The notes beneath the pieces were generated by a model that saw only the letters and a program-made list of their open reading frames with translations, made no database searches and had not been told where the DNA came from. The position numbers and the translations under genes are program-made. Positions 34,531 through 46,340 of a stretch of DNA of 64,000 bases are shown one piece after another. The first letter of the stretch is position 1, and each line of letters opens with the position of its first letter. Origin of the DNA: Beroe forskalii (taxonomy: Eukaryota; Ctenophora; Nuda; Beroida; Beroidae); the NCBI GenBank assembly GCA_011033025.1, contig WFMF01000001.1:735755-799754 (forward strand), read 5' to 3'.

Positions 34531-36042
34531 TGAACCCCTCGTTACAGACCCCTCCCTGTCCAAGAAGTTCAAAAATTATGCCAAAAATTGGATAATGGAT
34601 ATTTTGGTTACGTAATGAACCACTGAAACCCCTTCCCCCTCCCCGTAATCAGCTGCATTCATTTGAAAACACCCCCATCTCCCTTGGTAAAGCGATTACG
34701 TAATATGTGAACAATCTCTAATATAAAGTCGCGTTTTCTGTTTTTTGTGTCTGTGACAGCGCCGAGTGATCTGTCTATTTCCAGGCCCAACGGGTCTGCT
34801 AGTCTTACTTATAATGTCGCAAATTCTGTTTTTTTTTTCTTTGTACGTTACGCCCCATGGCAACGCGCGCGCAGAAGGAAAATTGCACGTGCAGATTGAT
34901 TGCGCGCGTGTCCATTTCTGTTTAATGCTGTTTTGAGTACTTTGCTCCGTTACTTTTGATCTGATAGGAAAAAACGGCAGTTTCCGCGCAGCATTAACTG
35001 AGTAACTGCCGCTATGTCACTCACTGCCACTTTTGCATTATAACAGACTTGAAGTTATACGTTAACATTGCAGCAGTTGCTGCATTGAAACTACCATTTT
35101 CTTTCTCATATCATAGTTTGTGGTAAAGAATTCCAAACTTCAGCTTACAATCCCAACCATTTGAGTCTTATTTGTCTCCGCAAATTTTGTCCCATTTTGC
35201 ATTTGTTTCAGGTCCAATTCACTTTTTAGCAACATTTGTTCTATTTTCTCTGTCCCATTGGTCCCTCCCCAATCCACTTTTTCTTTAGTAAGGGACAATT
35301 GGGGCAGTGGCACCCCCCCCCCCTATAAATCATATTTTCCCCCTCTCATTGGGGAAATTATAATTTGCCAAATTCCAGGAATAACAAGTAAATTAAAATT
35401 CCACCTCCCACTTACTAAGTTACTATTCGTATGATTGCATTGTTAAATGAAAAACAGGACACAAAAAGATTCTAGGAAAAATAAATTATTGCGTTGTCGG
35501 CTTGCTGGCTCAGAGGTTAAATCATTTGAGATTTCACAATGCAAAAAAGTATAATTGATGGGTCAGAACAAACCTTGAACGTTCGCTTTGTTTAGCTTTA
35601 TACTTCAATAAGCTCATGAAAACGAAGAAAATATAAGATACAGTACTCTGCTAGTTTGCCGGCGCCAATATTTTCTTCTTGACTAATATTTTTGAAGGCT
35701 TTACTTCTATTCCAACAGCTGTAACAGCCAATGACAGGAATCAAGGGATTCAAGTGTAATCAAGTCAGTGAAAGTTAAGGAAGTGTAATCCATACTTTCT
35801 TCGCCCGGGACTTAACTGCGATGGGCAGCTCCTCATTTAACCCTCTCGCACGGTTTCCTGTAATCCTGTACGCTCAGCTGAGTGAACCGTGTTGCTGCTT
35901 AGGTGAGAGTTCTCACCCTTAGGAGCGTCCAAAAACGACAGTTTCAACGTCAAAAAATTCTAAAAATAAGTATAAATCATTGACGGAAAGCTCTTAGCTC
36001 GTTAAAAGCAATTTTTCTCTGTGACGAAAATAAGCGATTTAA

Positions 36043-36751
36043 GGGGGCCGGGGGGGGGGTCTGAGGTCGATTTTCGGTTTTTTGTTGTTTCTGATAGAGC
36101 TGAACGCCAGCTACCAGCAGGTTTTTACCGCATCAAAAAATATTGTTCCTAGCCGAAGTTATGAATTTTTCAAATCGCGATTTCGCCTGTAATTACAGTG
36201 CGCGCGCGAACTTACGACGCGATTTGCCGAGAATCAACTTTAAAATCTATCTCCTCCTACAGCTTTTGAGGAAAACCATTGAAACTTGGTAGTTATGTTC
36301 TAGGGCATAAAACAAAACTTTCATGCGAGCCGATTTTTGATTTAGGCCTCAGAAGTGAAAATATGAATTTTCAAAGTAGGCTCCTGTCCCAAAAATGGTC
36401 AAAAATGACGATTTTCAAATTTCAAAAATTCATATTTTCACTTCTGAGGCCTAAATCAAAAATCGGCTCGCATGAAAGTTTTGTTTTATGCCCTAGAACA
36501 TAACTACCAAGTTTCAAGGGTTTTCCTCAAAAGCTGTAGGAGGAGATAGATTTTAAAGTTGATTCTCGGCAAATCACGTCGTAAGTTCGCGCGCGCACTG
36601 TAATTACAGGCTAAATCGCGATTTGAAAAATTCATAACTTCGGCTAGGAACAATATTTTTTGATGCGGTAAAAACCTGCTGGTAGCTGGCGTTCAGCTCT
36701 ATCAGAAACAACAAAAAACCGAAAATCGACCTCAGACCCCCCCCGGCCCCC
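36043..36751. mobile_element. Near-perfect 0.7 kb palindrome inserted at TTAA
   Basis: Flanking TTAA copies lie at 36039-36042 and 36752-36755; unit 1 has one TTAA at 16722 (CGATTTAATG). Arms of about 330 bp start GGGGGCCGGGGGGG and TCTGAGGTCGATTTTCGG and are mirrored to the last base. The short centre is about 36375-36425. It is a foldback or MITE lacking a transposase. It lies inside the left arm of an older foldback. Confidence 0.9.
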
Positions 36752-36873
36752 TTAATGTTCAAAACATCATAGTTGATTCTAGGAGTGATTTAACAATTGA
36801 GGTTTTACCGTCAAAACTCAAAAAATTCTAAAAATAGGTAACGTTTTTTGGCAGAAAGCTCGTTTAAAGTTAA

Positions 36874-39006
36874 GGGGACACAGAAAAAAAAATTTCAGCT
36901 GGTGCCATCTTGCCGCCTCTGTAGTCGTGTTAGGTATGTAAAAATATGAAAATTACCCGAATATGAGCCATAACTGAGATGACTAAAATTTTCAAATCGG
37001 CATTTAAGTTTTCAGCAAAAAACGACGTTTTTGACTATTGTACGTGCTAGGAAAGTGCCCCGACCACCAAACTTGGAGGAATTTTAGTTGACCTGACCAT
37101 CTAACTTCTCTCAAAAGGATTTTGCTTTATCTCAAAAAATGAATTTTTCCCGGCCAATTAAGTGATTTTTTGAGGCTCCCATCTTTGAAATAGTCTCAAA
37201 GGCGTCTGGGGAATGATATAAGGTTGTCCTTTGGAAATTAGTTTAATTAAACATGGAAAAAAATTTGGTGAAAAAATCAGCCCTCGCACGTAAAAAATGT
37301 AGGCACAGTAACGAGATAATCTCGGCTGGGCGTCAAAAAGGCCGTTTTTGGCGGTTTTTGCTGTTTTTGACCACATAAATGTTTCTGGAACAAAAAGTAA
37401 GGCTAGTCCCATGCTGCCTGTTGGACATGTCTTAGATAAACCATTTTTCTGAAACATTTCTGAATTTCATTGGTTTAGACAATGTGCATCATGGCCAAAC
37501 TGGCAATTTAAAAAGTTGTGTATTTCGACTTGAGCTCCTTAAACTGGAATTATTATGAAAACCATTTCATTTGTGATGCTGAAACCGACAGGAAACGATT
37601 TTTTGGGTCATTTCACGTCGGAATAATGCTTTTTTGAGCGTTATTATAGATATTTCTGGGATTTTCTCGAGATTCGAGGGCCCAGACTCGAGGAATCTGC
37701 CGAAATGGCCACAATTTCGTATCTCGGTCCGGGAAGGTCATAGAGACTTCGTTTAGGGCGCAAAATGAGCGGAAACATCACTTTTATATACGACTTGTGA
37801 ATAAACATATGGTATCCCGAGTTATGACCCAAAAACTGTCAACCGTTAGGTACGTTTGTTATTGCTGTTTTCAGTTTGAATGGTTTTTGGGCCAAAGCTC
37901 GGTTCCTGAACGTTTTAGGCAATATTTTGGTTGACAATAGAATATGAATATGGCAGCTACGAATATTTTGAGCCAAAAGCCGAGCCCCTATAATTTTCCC
38001 GGACTGAGATAGGGCCTAGTTTTTGGCTTCGAAACCAGTTTTTAGCCTATAACTTTGTTCCTGAGCATTTTAGACCATATGTTTATTCACAAGTCGTATA
38101 TAAAGTGATGTTTCCGCTCATTTTGCGCCCTAAACGAAGTCTCTACGACCTTCCTGGACCGAGATACGAAATTATGGCCATTTTGGCGGCTTCCTCGAGT
38201 CTGGGCCCTCGAATCTCGAGAAACCCCCAGAAATATCGGTAACAACGCTCAAAAAAGCACTATTCCGACGTGAAATGACCCAAAAAATCGTTTCCTGTCG
38301 GTTTCGGCATCTCAAATGAAATGGTTTTCATAATAATTCCAGTTTTAGGAGCTCAAGTCGAAAAACACAACTTTTTTAATTGCCAGTTTGGCCATGATGC
38401 ACATTGTCTAAACCAATGAAATTCAGAAATGTTTCAGAAAAATGGTTTATCTAAGACATGTCCAACAGGCAACATGGGACTAGCCTTACTTTTTGTTCCA
38501 GAAGCATTTATGTGGTCAAAAACAGCAAAAACCGCCAAAAACGGCCTTTTTGACGCCCAGCCGAGATTATCTCGTTACTGTGCCTACATTTTTTACGTGC
38601 GAGGGCTGATTTTTTCACCAAATTTTTTTCCATGTTTAATTAAACTAATTTCCAAAGGACAACCTTATATCATGCCCCAGACGCCTTTGAGACTATTTCA
38701 AAGATGGGAGCCTCAAAAAATCACTTAATTGGCCGGGAAAAATTCATTTTTTGAGATAAAGCAAAATCCTTTTGAGAGAAGTTAGATGGTCAGGTGAACT
38801 AAAATTCCTCCAAGTTTGGTGGTCGGGGCACTTTCCTAGCACGTACAATAGTCAAAAACGTCGTTTTTTGCTGAAAACTTAAATGCCGATTTGAAAATTT
38901 TAGTCATCTCAGTTATGGCTCATATTCGGGTAATTTTCATATTTTTATATACCTAACACGACTACATAGGCGGCAAGATGGCACCAGCTGAAAAAATTTT
39001 TCTGTA
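36874..39006. mobile_element. 2.1 kb palindrome with about 0.93 kb arms
   Basis: The left arm (36874-37812) and right arm (38073-39006) are near-identical reverse complements around a spacer of about 260 bp, with the centre near 37943. The left end is preceded by TTAA (36870-36873). The right end stops at TTTCTGTAGG without the matching terminal bases, and about 170 bp of flanking DNA present in unit 1 (16838-17010) is missing, so a deletion removed the right terminus. The 99-codon open frames at 37158-37457 (minus) and 38429-38728 (plus) are the same arm sequence read twice. Confidence 0.9.
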
Positions 39007-39398
39007 GGTGTATTTTTCGATTTGATGGAAAATAATTTTAGTCTAAAAGCATTCTCAATAATTAGACTTGAAAAATAATAACTAAATCCAATAAATTTTA
39101 ACACTAAAACCCGTCTATTTAGTTGGAATAGAGAAACTACCTGGTACCTAATGAGTCACTGACGCAATCCAAGAGAATCCGTTATACCTACTAGCTAGTG
39201 AGTAATTACCTAGTGAGTGACTTACATTGCATTCGGGCCATTGCTCCTAGCTGAAGTTAGAAATATCAAATCGCGATTGACGAACGACGGGTTTTCGTTA
39301 AGTTGAAAAATGAGTTGCCACGGTCTCAATACAGAAATTGCAGATATGGCGCTCACCAACAGTAATATTACTTTAACGTATATCCAAGTTTAGCCAAG

Positions 39399-39620
39399 AT
39401 GAAACTCTTGATAATCACAGCCATTCTGTTGATGAGAACTATCGGTATATCAACAGAATATTATGAGGATGACGATATCGAGGTCTTTGGTCGTTTAGAG
39501 AAAAGCGAGGAAATGCAGAACTCGGAGGAAGAAATCATGCAGAACTCGGAGGAAGAAATCATGCAGCCCCCTGGAGTTTGGAAAAGGTCCAAAGACTCCC
39601 CCGCTCTCGAGTTTTACTAA
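39399..39620 (+). CDS. Small secreted peptide precursor (unit 2 copy)
   Basis: The 73-residue ORF is identical in signal peptide to the unit 1 copy. It has FGRLEK in place of FGRQKK and a tandem duplication of the MQNSEEEI block (24 bases, frame kept) before MQPPGVWKR and SKDSPALEFY. The loss of the KK pair after FGR would change the predicted cleavage. The surrounding noncoding DNA also matches, so the frame-preserving change is suggestive but not proof of coding function. Confidence 0.5.
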   Translation: MKLLIITAILLMRTIGISTEYYEDDDIEVFGRLEKSEEMQNSEEEIMQNSEEEIMQPPGVWKRSKDSPALEFY

Positions 39621-40040
39621 TAAGATGATGTGAAAATGGAACAGTTTTCCTTTTTTTTAATTCAGCTAGGTTTATTAATGGCCGTTAAGGGAAAATATGG
39701 AATTGCATAAATGAAGGAGAAAAAAAGAAAAAAAAATAGAAAAAAAAGAAAAAAAATAAAAAAAAAGAAAAAAAAGAAAAAAAAGAAAAAAAAGAAAAAA
39801 AGAATTGCATTTGATGGCACTTAGGGTATTACTTATTGCTTTATCAAGTTAAATATCATATAATCTTATAGTACTTCTTTATATGCATTAATCTTCGGGA
39901 TATTGATGTAGGTATTAAATAATAATATTGATAATTGGGATTTTTAAAGACACGGAGTGCACCAAATATTTTTCGACTTCAATTGTAGATATCTTTGTCT
40001 TCTTATTTCTTAATGTGTTTCATTTTTACTTTTGTCAATA

Positions 40041-42775
40041 CAGGTGTTTGCCTCACAAAAGTCCCACTATTTTTCATCATGCCATAAATCATCTAATTCA
40101 TTATTATTTTGTTTTTTATTCATCTCTAAGGTTGGAGGAGAAGCTGATTTTTTCTTCCCAGATGATTGAAATGGAGAAAATTGGAGTTTTCATTTTGAAA
40201 TTTTGTCCTAAAAAACGTATAGGTCTACACCTTGCCTCACAAAAGTCCCATTGACAAATTTTTTCCCTCCCCATTGGCCTTTTTGTGAATACAAAAAGGC
40301 AAATGAGAGGGTTGGCAGAGATCGTGGTTTGGGAAGGTGAGAATAGGGATATGTGTATATCAGGTCCAGATTTGCAATACAACTACTGTAATTTGTGGAA
40401 AGTGCCCGGATTGCTCCTTTATAATATCAGTCGCGAAAATGTCCCATGTCCGTCCGTCCGTCCGTCCGGTGTCCCCCCCCCCCTGAAATCACAAAATTGT
40501 TAATTTTGAAGCTGTCGATTGTCGAAAATGCAAATATTATAGGCTGAATAGGCCCATCCGTGCCACATGCTCAAACTCTCCTAAATTACGATTCATTCTA
40601 AATTAAAGGGCTGATGAAGATTTTGTGCGTCTTAAAATCTTAGGAGCGACTCGGGCTATGGGTTGGTTCTGTATATAGTTTAGTGCCAAACTACATGATT
40701 ATTCGACTGTATACTGAATTCAACTAAGTTCGAGAAATACTTGGTCGATGTGAAAGACAAATATTGCTTTTCGGAACAAGCGACAGCTTTGAAACAGAAA
40801 ACGAAAGCATGAAATTTGAAAGTGATATCAGCTTAGTGAACATCTGTTATTAAAAGTCCTGAGTATAGAAAATCATTATCATTGAATCAGTGTCATAATC
40901 TAACATCTATGCTTAAATTTCATAAATTCCACATCACGGTACGAAATTTCAATTCCTTGATGATCACTCAGCCAATAATTAATTGACGAGAAAATTTCCC
41001 AGATGGCAAAGTGCATAGGTGATTTGAGCTGCTTCAGGAACTCAGGAAAATACAGCGCGTAAATGAACAGTGACACAATCTGATGCGAAACGTAAACCAA
41101 TTCAACAAAATGGCGCGAAATCTACAACGAACTGAGTACAACAACTTGGTACGTAAGAACGCGCGCGCAAGAATTTAAAAAGAAATGGCACGTGCCAATA
41201 TGCATTTTCTCGGTGGTCGCGCGCAGCAGTGGAGCAATATTTATACTCTTACTGCGAACGACTGCGTGTTGTATCATGATGCAAAGGATACATCAACTGA
41301 TCAACCACCACGGGGGAGGGAAATTAAGCGGCTGCATACAGGAATATCGGACAAACAAGAATTGAGCCTGCAGGCGCAATTCTTGTTCTTTTTCTTCTGT
41401 TATGAAAATGCTACATAATTGAAACTATGCAGGCTCATTATTTGATTCAATTGCCTTCATCCTGAAAGCATTGTTGGTGTTTAAAAACGAAATTTATGTC
41501 ATATTTTGGAGATTTGAAATAAATTATGCCTCACAAAAGTCCCATGATATGAAATAAAGCTACATTTTTTGTTTAAGCAAAAATAAATCTCTCGATATGA
41601 CTGTTTTTAAGGATGCTAAATAAGTTAAATTTGTGTAATAGATGGTTTCCTTGAACACCTGAATGGCTAAATGGAGTAAAAATTTCATGCAATCAATTGG
41701 TACTTTTGTGAGGCAATATTGTATTTGGCTATATTATTCAAACAAATTTCGTAATTTTCTTATCCTCAAATTTTGCATTGTATTTTTGAAGATGTTTATT
41801 GACCTATGAAAAGATTTTGTATTTTCAACCTTTTCCAAAGAAAATTGACGGTTAAAGCCTCAACAACAATTTCAACACACAAAAATTGTTTTTTCAGTCA
41901 AATTTGGATAAATGGTAGCTATTTGAGTCACCAGCCATTATGCTAGCTTCCTTTTTGTCCCAAAGATATGTCTAATAGAAAGGAATTGGCAAATGCAAAA
42001 TTATTTTTCGTTCAAAACTTTTTTTTCGAAACTTTGGACTTTTGTGAGGCATAAATGGTGATTTCTCTCATTGCCTCACAAAAGTCCAATCAATTTTTTT
42101 TCTTTTTTATAGATGCAATGAAGCATTGATGCTGCTGATACTAATCTGACATTCTGAAAATCAAATTAACTTGCTTAATTTTGCCATTCCAGGCATTATA
42201 AAGAAAGTCCATGATATTTTTGTTGGCTTGAAAATGTGTTATGCCTCACAAAAGTCCTTTTTGATAATATTTTGGGCATTTTGAATTTTCAAGCATGATT
42301 ATTTACTTTAAATAGGTCATGAAAGTTCATACTACAAGACCAATATGCTTTTTATCAAACATCTAAAAGCCAATACAACCAAATTCTATTTTTAGGTATG
42401 GTACTTTTGTGAGGCAATGGTATTTTTTCAACTTTTTTTTCTTGTTTTTGATCACAAATTTTCTAAACTTCGTTTATATGTTCTATTTATATGGGTTCAA
42501 TTCAATCATACCCCCTTTTCATGACTTATCTTCAACGGATAAATCATGATAGGCACCCAGAACAATTCCATGGCCTAAAAATTTGTATTTATTGAGTCAT
42601 TGCCTGTAAAATAACAACCATTCAAGCTTATATGGTCTGAAGAAGTTTACTTTGTTCTTTCATTAACAAAGTTTCAGGATCAAAAACTACTCATATGTAG
42701 GATATAATTTCTTGTGCATACATTTCATGTGATAGGACTTTTGTGAGGCATGGAATTTTGTGAGGCATTCACCTG
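40041..42775. mobile_element. TA-inserted element carrying ten copies of its terminal motif
   Basis: The ends are CAGGTGTTTGCCTCACAAAA and the complement of CAGGTGAATGCCTCACAAAA, flanked by TA; the empty site is at 18895 in unit 1 (GTCAATAGATAC). The motif TGCCTCACAAAAGTCC recurs at about 40049, 40233, 41527, 42072 and 42242. Its complement recurs at about 41701, 42037, 42402, 42735 and 42756. No transposase frame is found. 40260-41520 lacks the motif and may be a further nested piece, with a TCCG microsatellite at 40451-40470. Confidence 0.85.
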
Positions 42776-43431
42776 TAGATACATGCTATCATAACTAAAA
42801 CGCAACTCTATAATAAAGTAATAAGTACTCTAAACTTAATGCAATCTCATTTTTGAACCTGACGGGTTTGAAAGTTCGCCGAATTCTAAATAACTAAATT
42901 ATTTAAGTATTAATTCACCATGTACGTTTATTGGTTGATTGACAAAATCAAGTGTCCAAAAAACGAGATTATATTGAGCCATAGTGTTGCATTGCTAGCA
43001 TCCAACCATCAGTTATTCGTTCATGGATCTAAGTTGTAAACTAATTGTAATCCTTGTAAACTTGTAATCCGTGACAGCTGATCCCCAAGTTATCGTATGC
43101 CTCGTGACTTCCACGTGAATGACTAGGTGCAATATACGTAATGAAAAATAATAGTTAAATGAATAATAAGCCACTACCCTTGCAGTTCTAAGTCATGTAA
43201 CTGGGAATTGTGAATTATGCAGTCAACAACCAGTCGTCCGATTCACCCTGGACGCACCCTAAATGCACCCCAAATGCACCCCAAATGACCCGGGCGTGTC
43301 CTCTAAAACTCTTAAGCATACCCTTAATGCACCATTGCACCCTATCTGTACCCCAGTGTGCACCCTAAGTGCACCCTTAAGGCACCCTAAAGGCACCCTA
43401 AAGGCTCTTGTCTATCTAGGAATATTTTCAG

Positions 43432-45186
43432 GCATTCTGATGGTATTGGTGTGGCTGAACGTTACTCCTTTGGCAACATTCATTGCCAGATACGCCAAGT
43501 TTTACTTCCGGAAACAGACACTTTGGTTTACCATCCATAAATACAGTGGTCTCTTAACTGGTGAGTAGAATCACGCGTGGATTTTAGTACAGTATGACAT
43601 TGGAGAAGAATCAACTTGTTATACCTATCTTATGAGAAGGGTGTTTACTGTAGAATGCCAACGGAATCAATTTTGAATATAATTCATAATGACTTTCAGC
43701 TCTATTCTCTCATCTACGGAAGATTGGTAGAAATAATATGCACTAGAAAATTATTGAGTTGAGAAGACTGCGATTGTAGACCTAAAGTGTAAAGACGCGT
43801 TGTGTATATAATAAATGTCAAAATACCGTTGTTACAATGTTACAGTTTATGTATATTAAATCGAGACTAAATGTCCAGTGAGTTGTATACAGTAAGTGGT
43901 AGTACATCGTATACTGCACTGGACAACTGGCGGCTGACTGTAGTGTCATTGTCACAGCTTAAAATGCTGGATTTAAGACTTCAAACTGCCTATTCGTTCG
44001 TATGAAACACCAGCCCCCCCCCCCACTGATGAAACACTAGCGCCCTATCCTCCTCGTGGAACACTAACCCCCTGTGCACTTGCTCAGGTATAATGCTCCC
44101 TGTATCCATCCTCTTCGCGTACATCGGACTCAACAAGAGGGTAGAGTTACACCGGCACCAGATGGTGGGTTTTGGGATGCTGGCTGTCATACTGTCACAC
44201 ATCTTACTGGCACTCTGCCGACCTGAACACAACTCAAAGTAGGTACAATTCCATGGCAGTGTATAAGTTCAGTGCATGTACTTCTGTACCCGTTCACTGT
44301 ATGTACCAGTAAGTTCAGTCTATGTTCCCGATAACCTGCAGTAATATGTACTATGTACTCATGTAACACCTTAAATGTCGCGAGCGGAAAGTTACATGTT
44401 TACATACGGCCGTACTATTTGAGGGCCAATTTAGGACCAAGTTTTGAAACTTTGGAAGAAAATATTGCATGCATTAAATTAAACGCCACCTGGGTTGAAA
44501 TGAATTGCTATAGTGCTCCTTGTATAACTCTCCGTAGACTATGCACAGTGCAATTTATTGTATATATAAATACGGTAAAGAACTTCTCTTGGGTATAGTG
44601 ACTTGTAACTTCGTAGATTTATGCATTTAAAAACTTCACTCCGTGACCTCCTCTGATGAACCAGAATGGATGCTGCTGAAACAATAAACCCTTCAAAAAA
44701 CAGCATTGTATTATTGCACATTTTTGTAATTAGTACTTTAGTACAGTTTTAAATTACTTCTTTAGAAAGACTTCGATGTGTTTCACAATCAGTTAAATGT
44801 CCTTTTTCACGTGTCCTTATTCACTACTAAACACCTTCTATATTGACTGATACAAGGATATTCTGCTGTGTATAATGTTCGTGTCTGTGTAAAATGTCAA
44901 GAGTTTTACTAGCATCCTTTAAACCTTGGAGGGTAGCCGCCCAAGGTTACACTATTATTATTATTAATGCAACAATTTCCATTTTCTTTACAAAATGTAC
45001 ATTCTACATTTTCATCAGGTAGAATGTACATTTCACATTTTGTGCTAACTGCAGTGCCTCTAGGGTACTATACATTGTACAATATACATTTACTTTTCAC
45101 CAGGTACAGGGTATTTTGGGAGGTGTTACACAGTGGATTGGGGAGCGTTCTATACGGTGACTGGAAGCATCTTCAACATTTGTAAC
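43432..45186 (+). pseudogene. Cytochrome b561-domain exons, unit 2 copy (broken)
   Basis: Exon 1 (43432-43560) and exon 2 (44088-44238) are intact and nearly identical in product to unit 1 (CRPDHN changed to CRPEHN). Exon 3 (from 45104) begins YRVFWEVLHS and then loses frame at about 45136. Exon 4 is not recognisable, and only a fragment of exon 5 (CAGTTAACCCCACGCTCTAC at 46137) remains. The break coincides with a stretch of dubious sequence quality, so the true state of this copy is unknown. Confidence 0.7.
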
Positions 45187-46340
45187 GGTCAGTATTTGAA
45201 CATTTGGTTATCATCCTCAGTTTGGGCGTGTATCCACTGTCCAACTAACTATAATACTTATGAGCTCTAATTCTTGTTCCAGCAGTCACTGCAATCACTC
45301 TACTAACAGATCTGATCCATTATTCTGATTCCTTCAAAGCCTCAAACCCTTTCCCAAAATCATTTTTCATTTTTTCTTTAGGGGAGAGAGGGGGGTGTTT
45401 TGGGTCCTTTCCCCCGGGGTTTTTTTTTTCTTGGGAAAATCCCATAAAAAGGAAAAGTAAAAACAATAGTAATAAAGTGCCCGTTAAACAATGAAAATTG
45501 TACATAAAACAGAAAGGGACACAATTTTTTCAATTGTTTCCCAAAAACAAAATTTTAAAGCAGGTTTTTTATGAAAATTAGAATTTTGCTTCATTTTAAT
45601 TAAAATTTAGTAATTTTTTACGTTTAAAATTTCCTTCCCTAATTTTCTCAAACTTCACCCAAAATTTAAAAGGGGAATTTTTTTAACTTTGTAACCTGCC
45701 TTTATTGTTTAAGGACTTTTCTCCTATTCGAGTTAATTTTGGGGAATTTTAAAAAGCCTTTTTGTGTGAAATTGAATGTACCAAAACCCCCTTCAATTGG
45801 GGATTGTTTCAAAAATTCAATTTAATTTAAAAGGTTAAGGCTTATTTTTTCCCTCCAAAATTTAAATTTTTTAGGGTTTCTTTATCCCCCTTTTTTAACT
45901 TTTCAGGCATTTTCCCCCGACATGTCTCCTTTTTCGACCCCAAAACCCTAAGCCAAAAAAACCGGGAAAACCACCAAAATTTACCCCACCCAAACCAACC
46001 CCAACCCCATTTAAGTTTTGGAAAAAGTTGGCCTTTGGGGATAAAAATGTCTTTAGATAGTGTTTGAAAATTTTTGCCTCTTTTCCCCCTCCCAGGGGTT
46101 TGGGAAGACAGCCCCCGATAAGCACCCCCTTTCCCCCAGTTAACCCCACGCTCTACTACTTGGGAAACCAGGTGACCCTCCATATTTGGAAAGTGAGGGA
46201 GCGGGGGCATGTACGTTCCCCTTTCCGTTAACCTGGGGTACGTCTAAGTTTGGGGGAGGGGAATGGGGGAAATCTGGGGGTTTGGGCGGGGAATGTAGGG
46301 GGTGGTTAATTATTGGGTTGCTACAAGGCCTTGGGGAGCT
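45120..46340. other. Suspect low-quality consensus
   Basis: Here unit 2 stops matching unit 1 base by base but keeps its gist. Homopolymer runs of A, C, G and T are inflated and mixed bases are collapsed; for example 45545-45780 is a blurred version of 23050-23360, and 46080-46350 of 24140-24490. Good matching resumes at about 46340. Open frames in this stretch should be ignored. Confidence 0.75.

Noticed and set aside
37158-38728. Two near-identical 99-residue open frames on opposite strands (37158-37457 and 38429-38728)
   Set aside because: They are the two arms of one palindrome read on opposite strands; no domain, no start context, and the arms are noncoding elsewhere.
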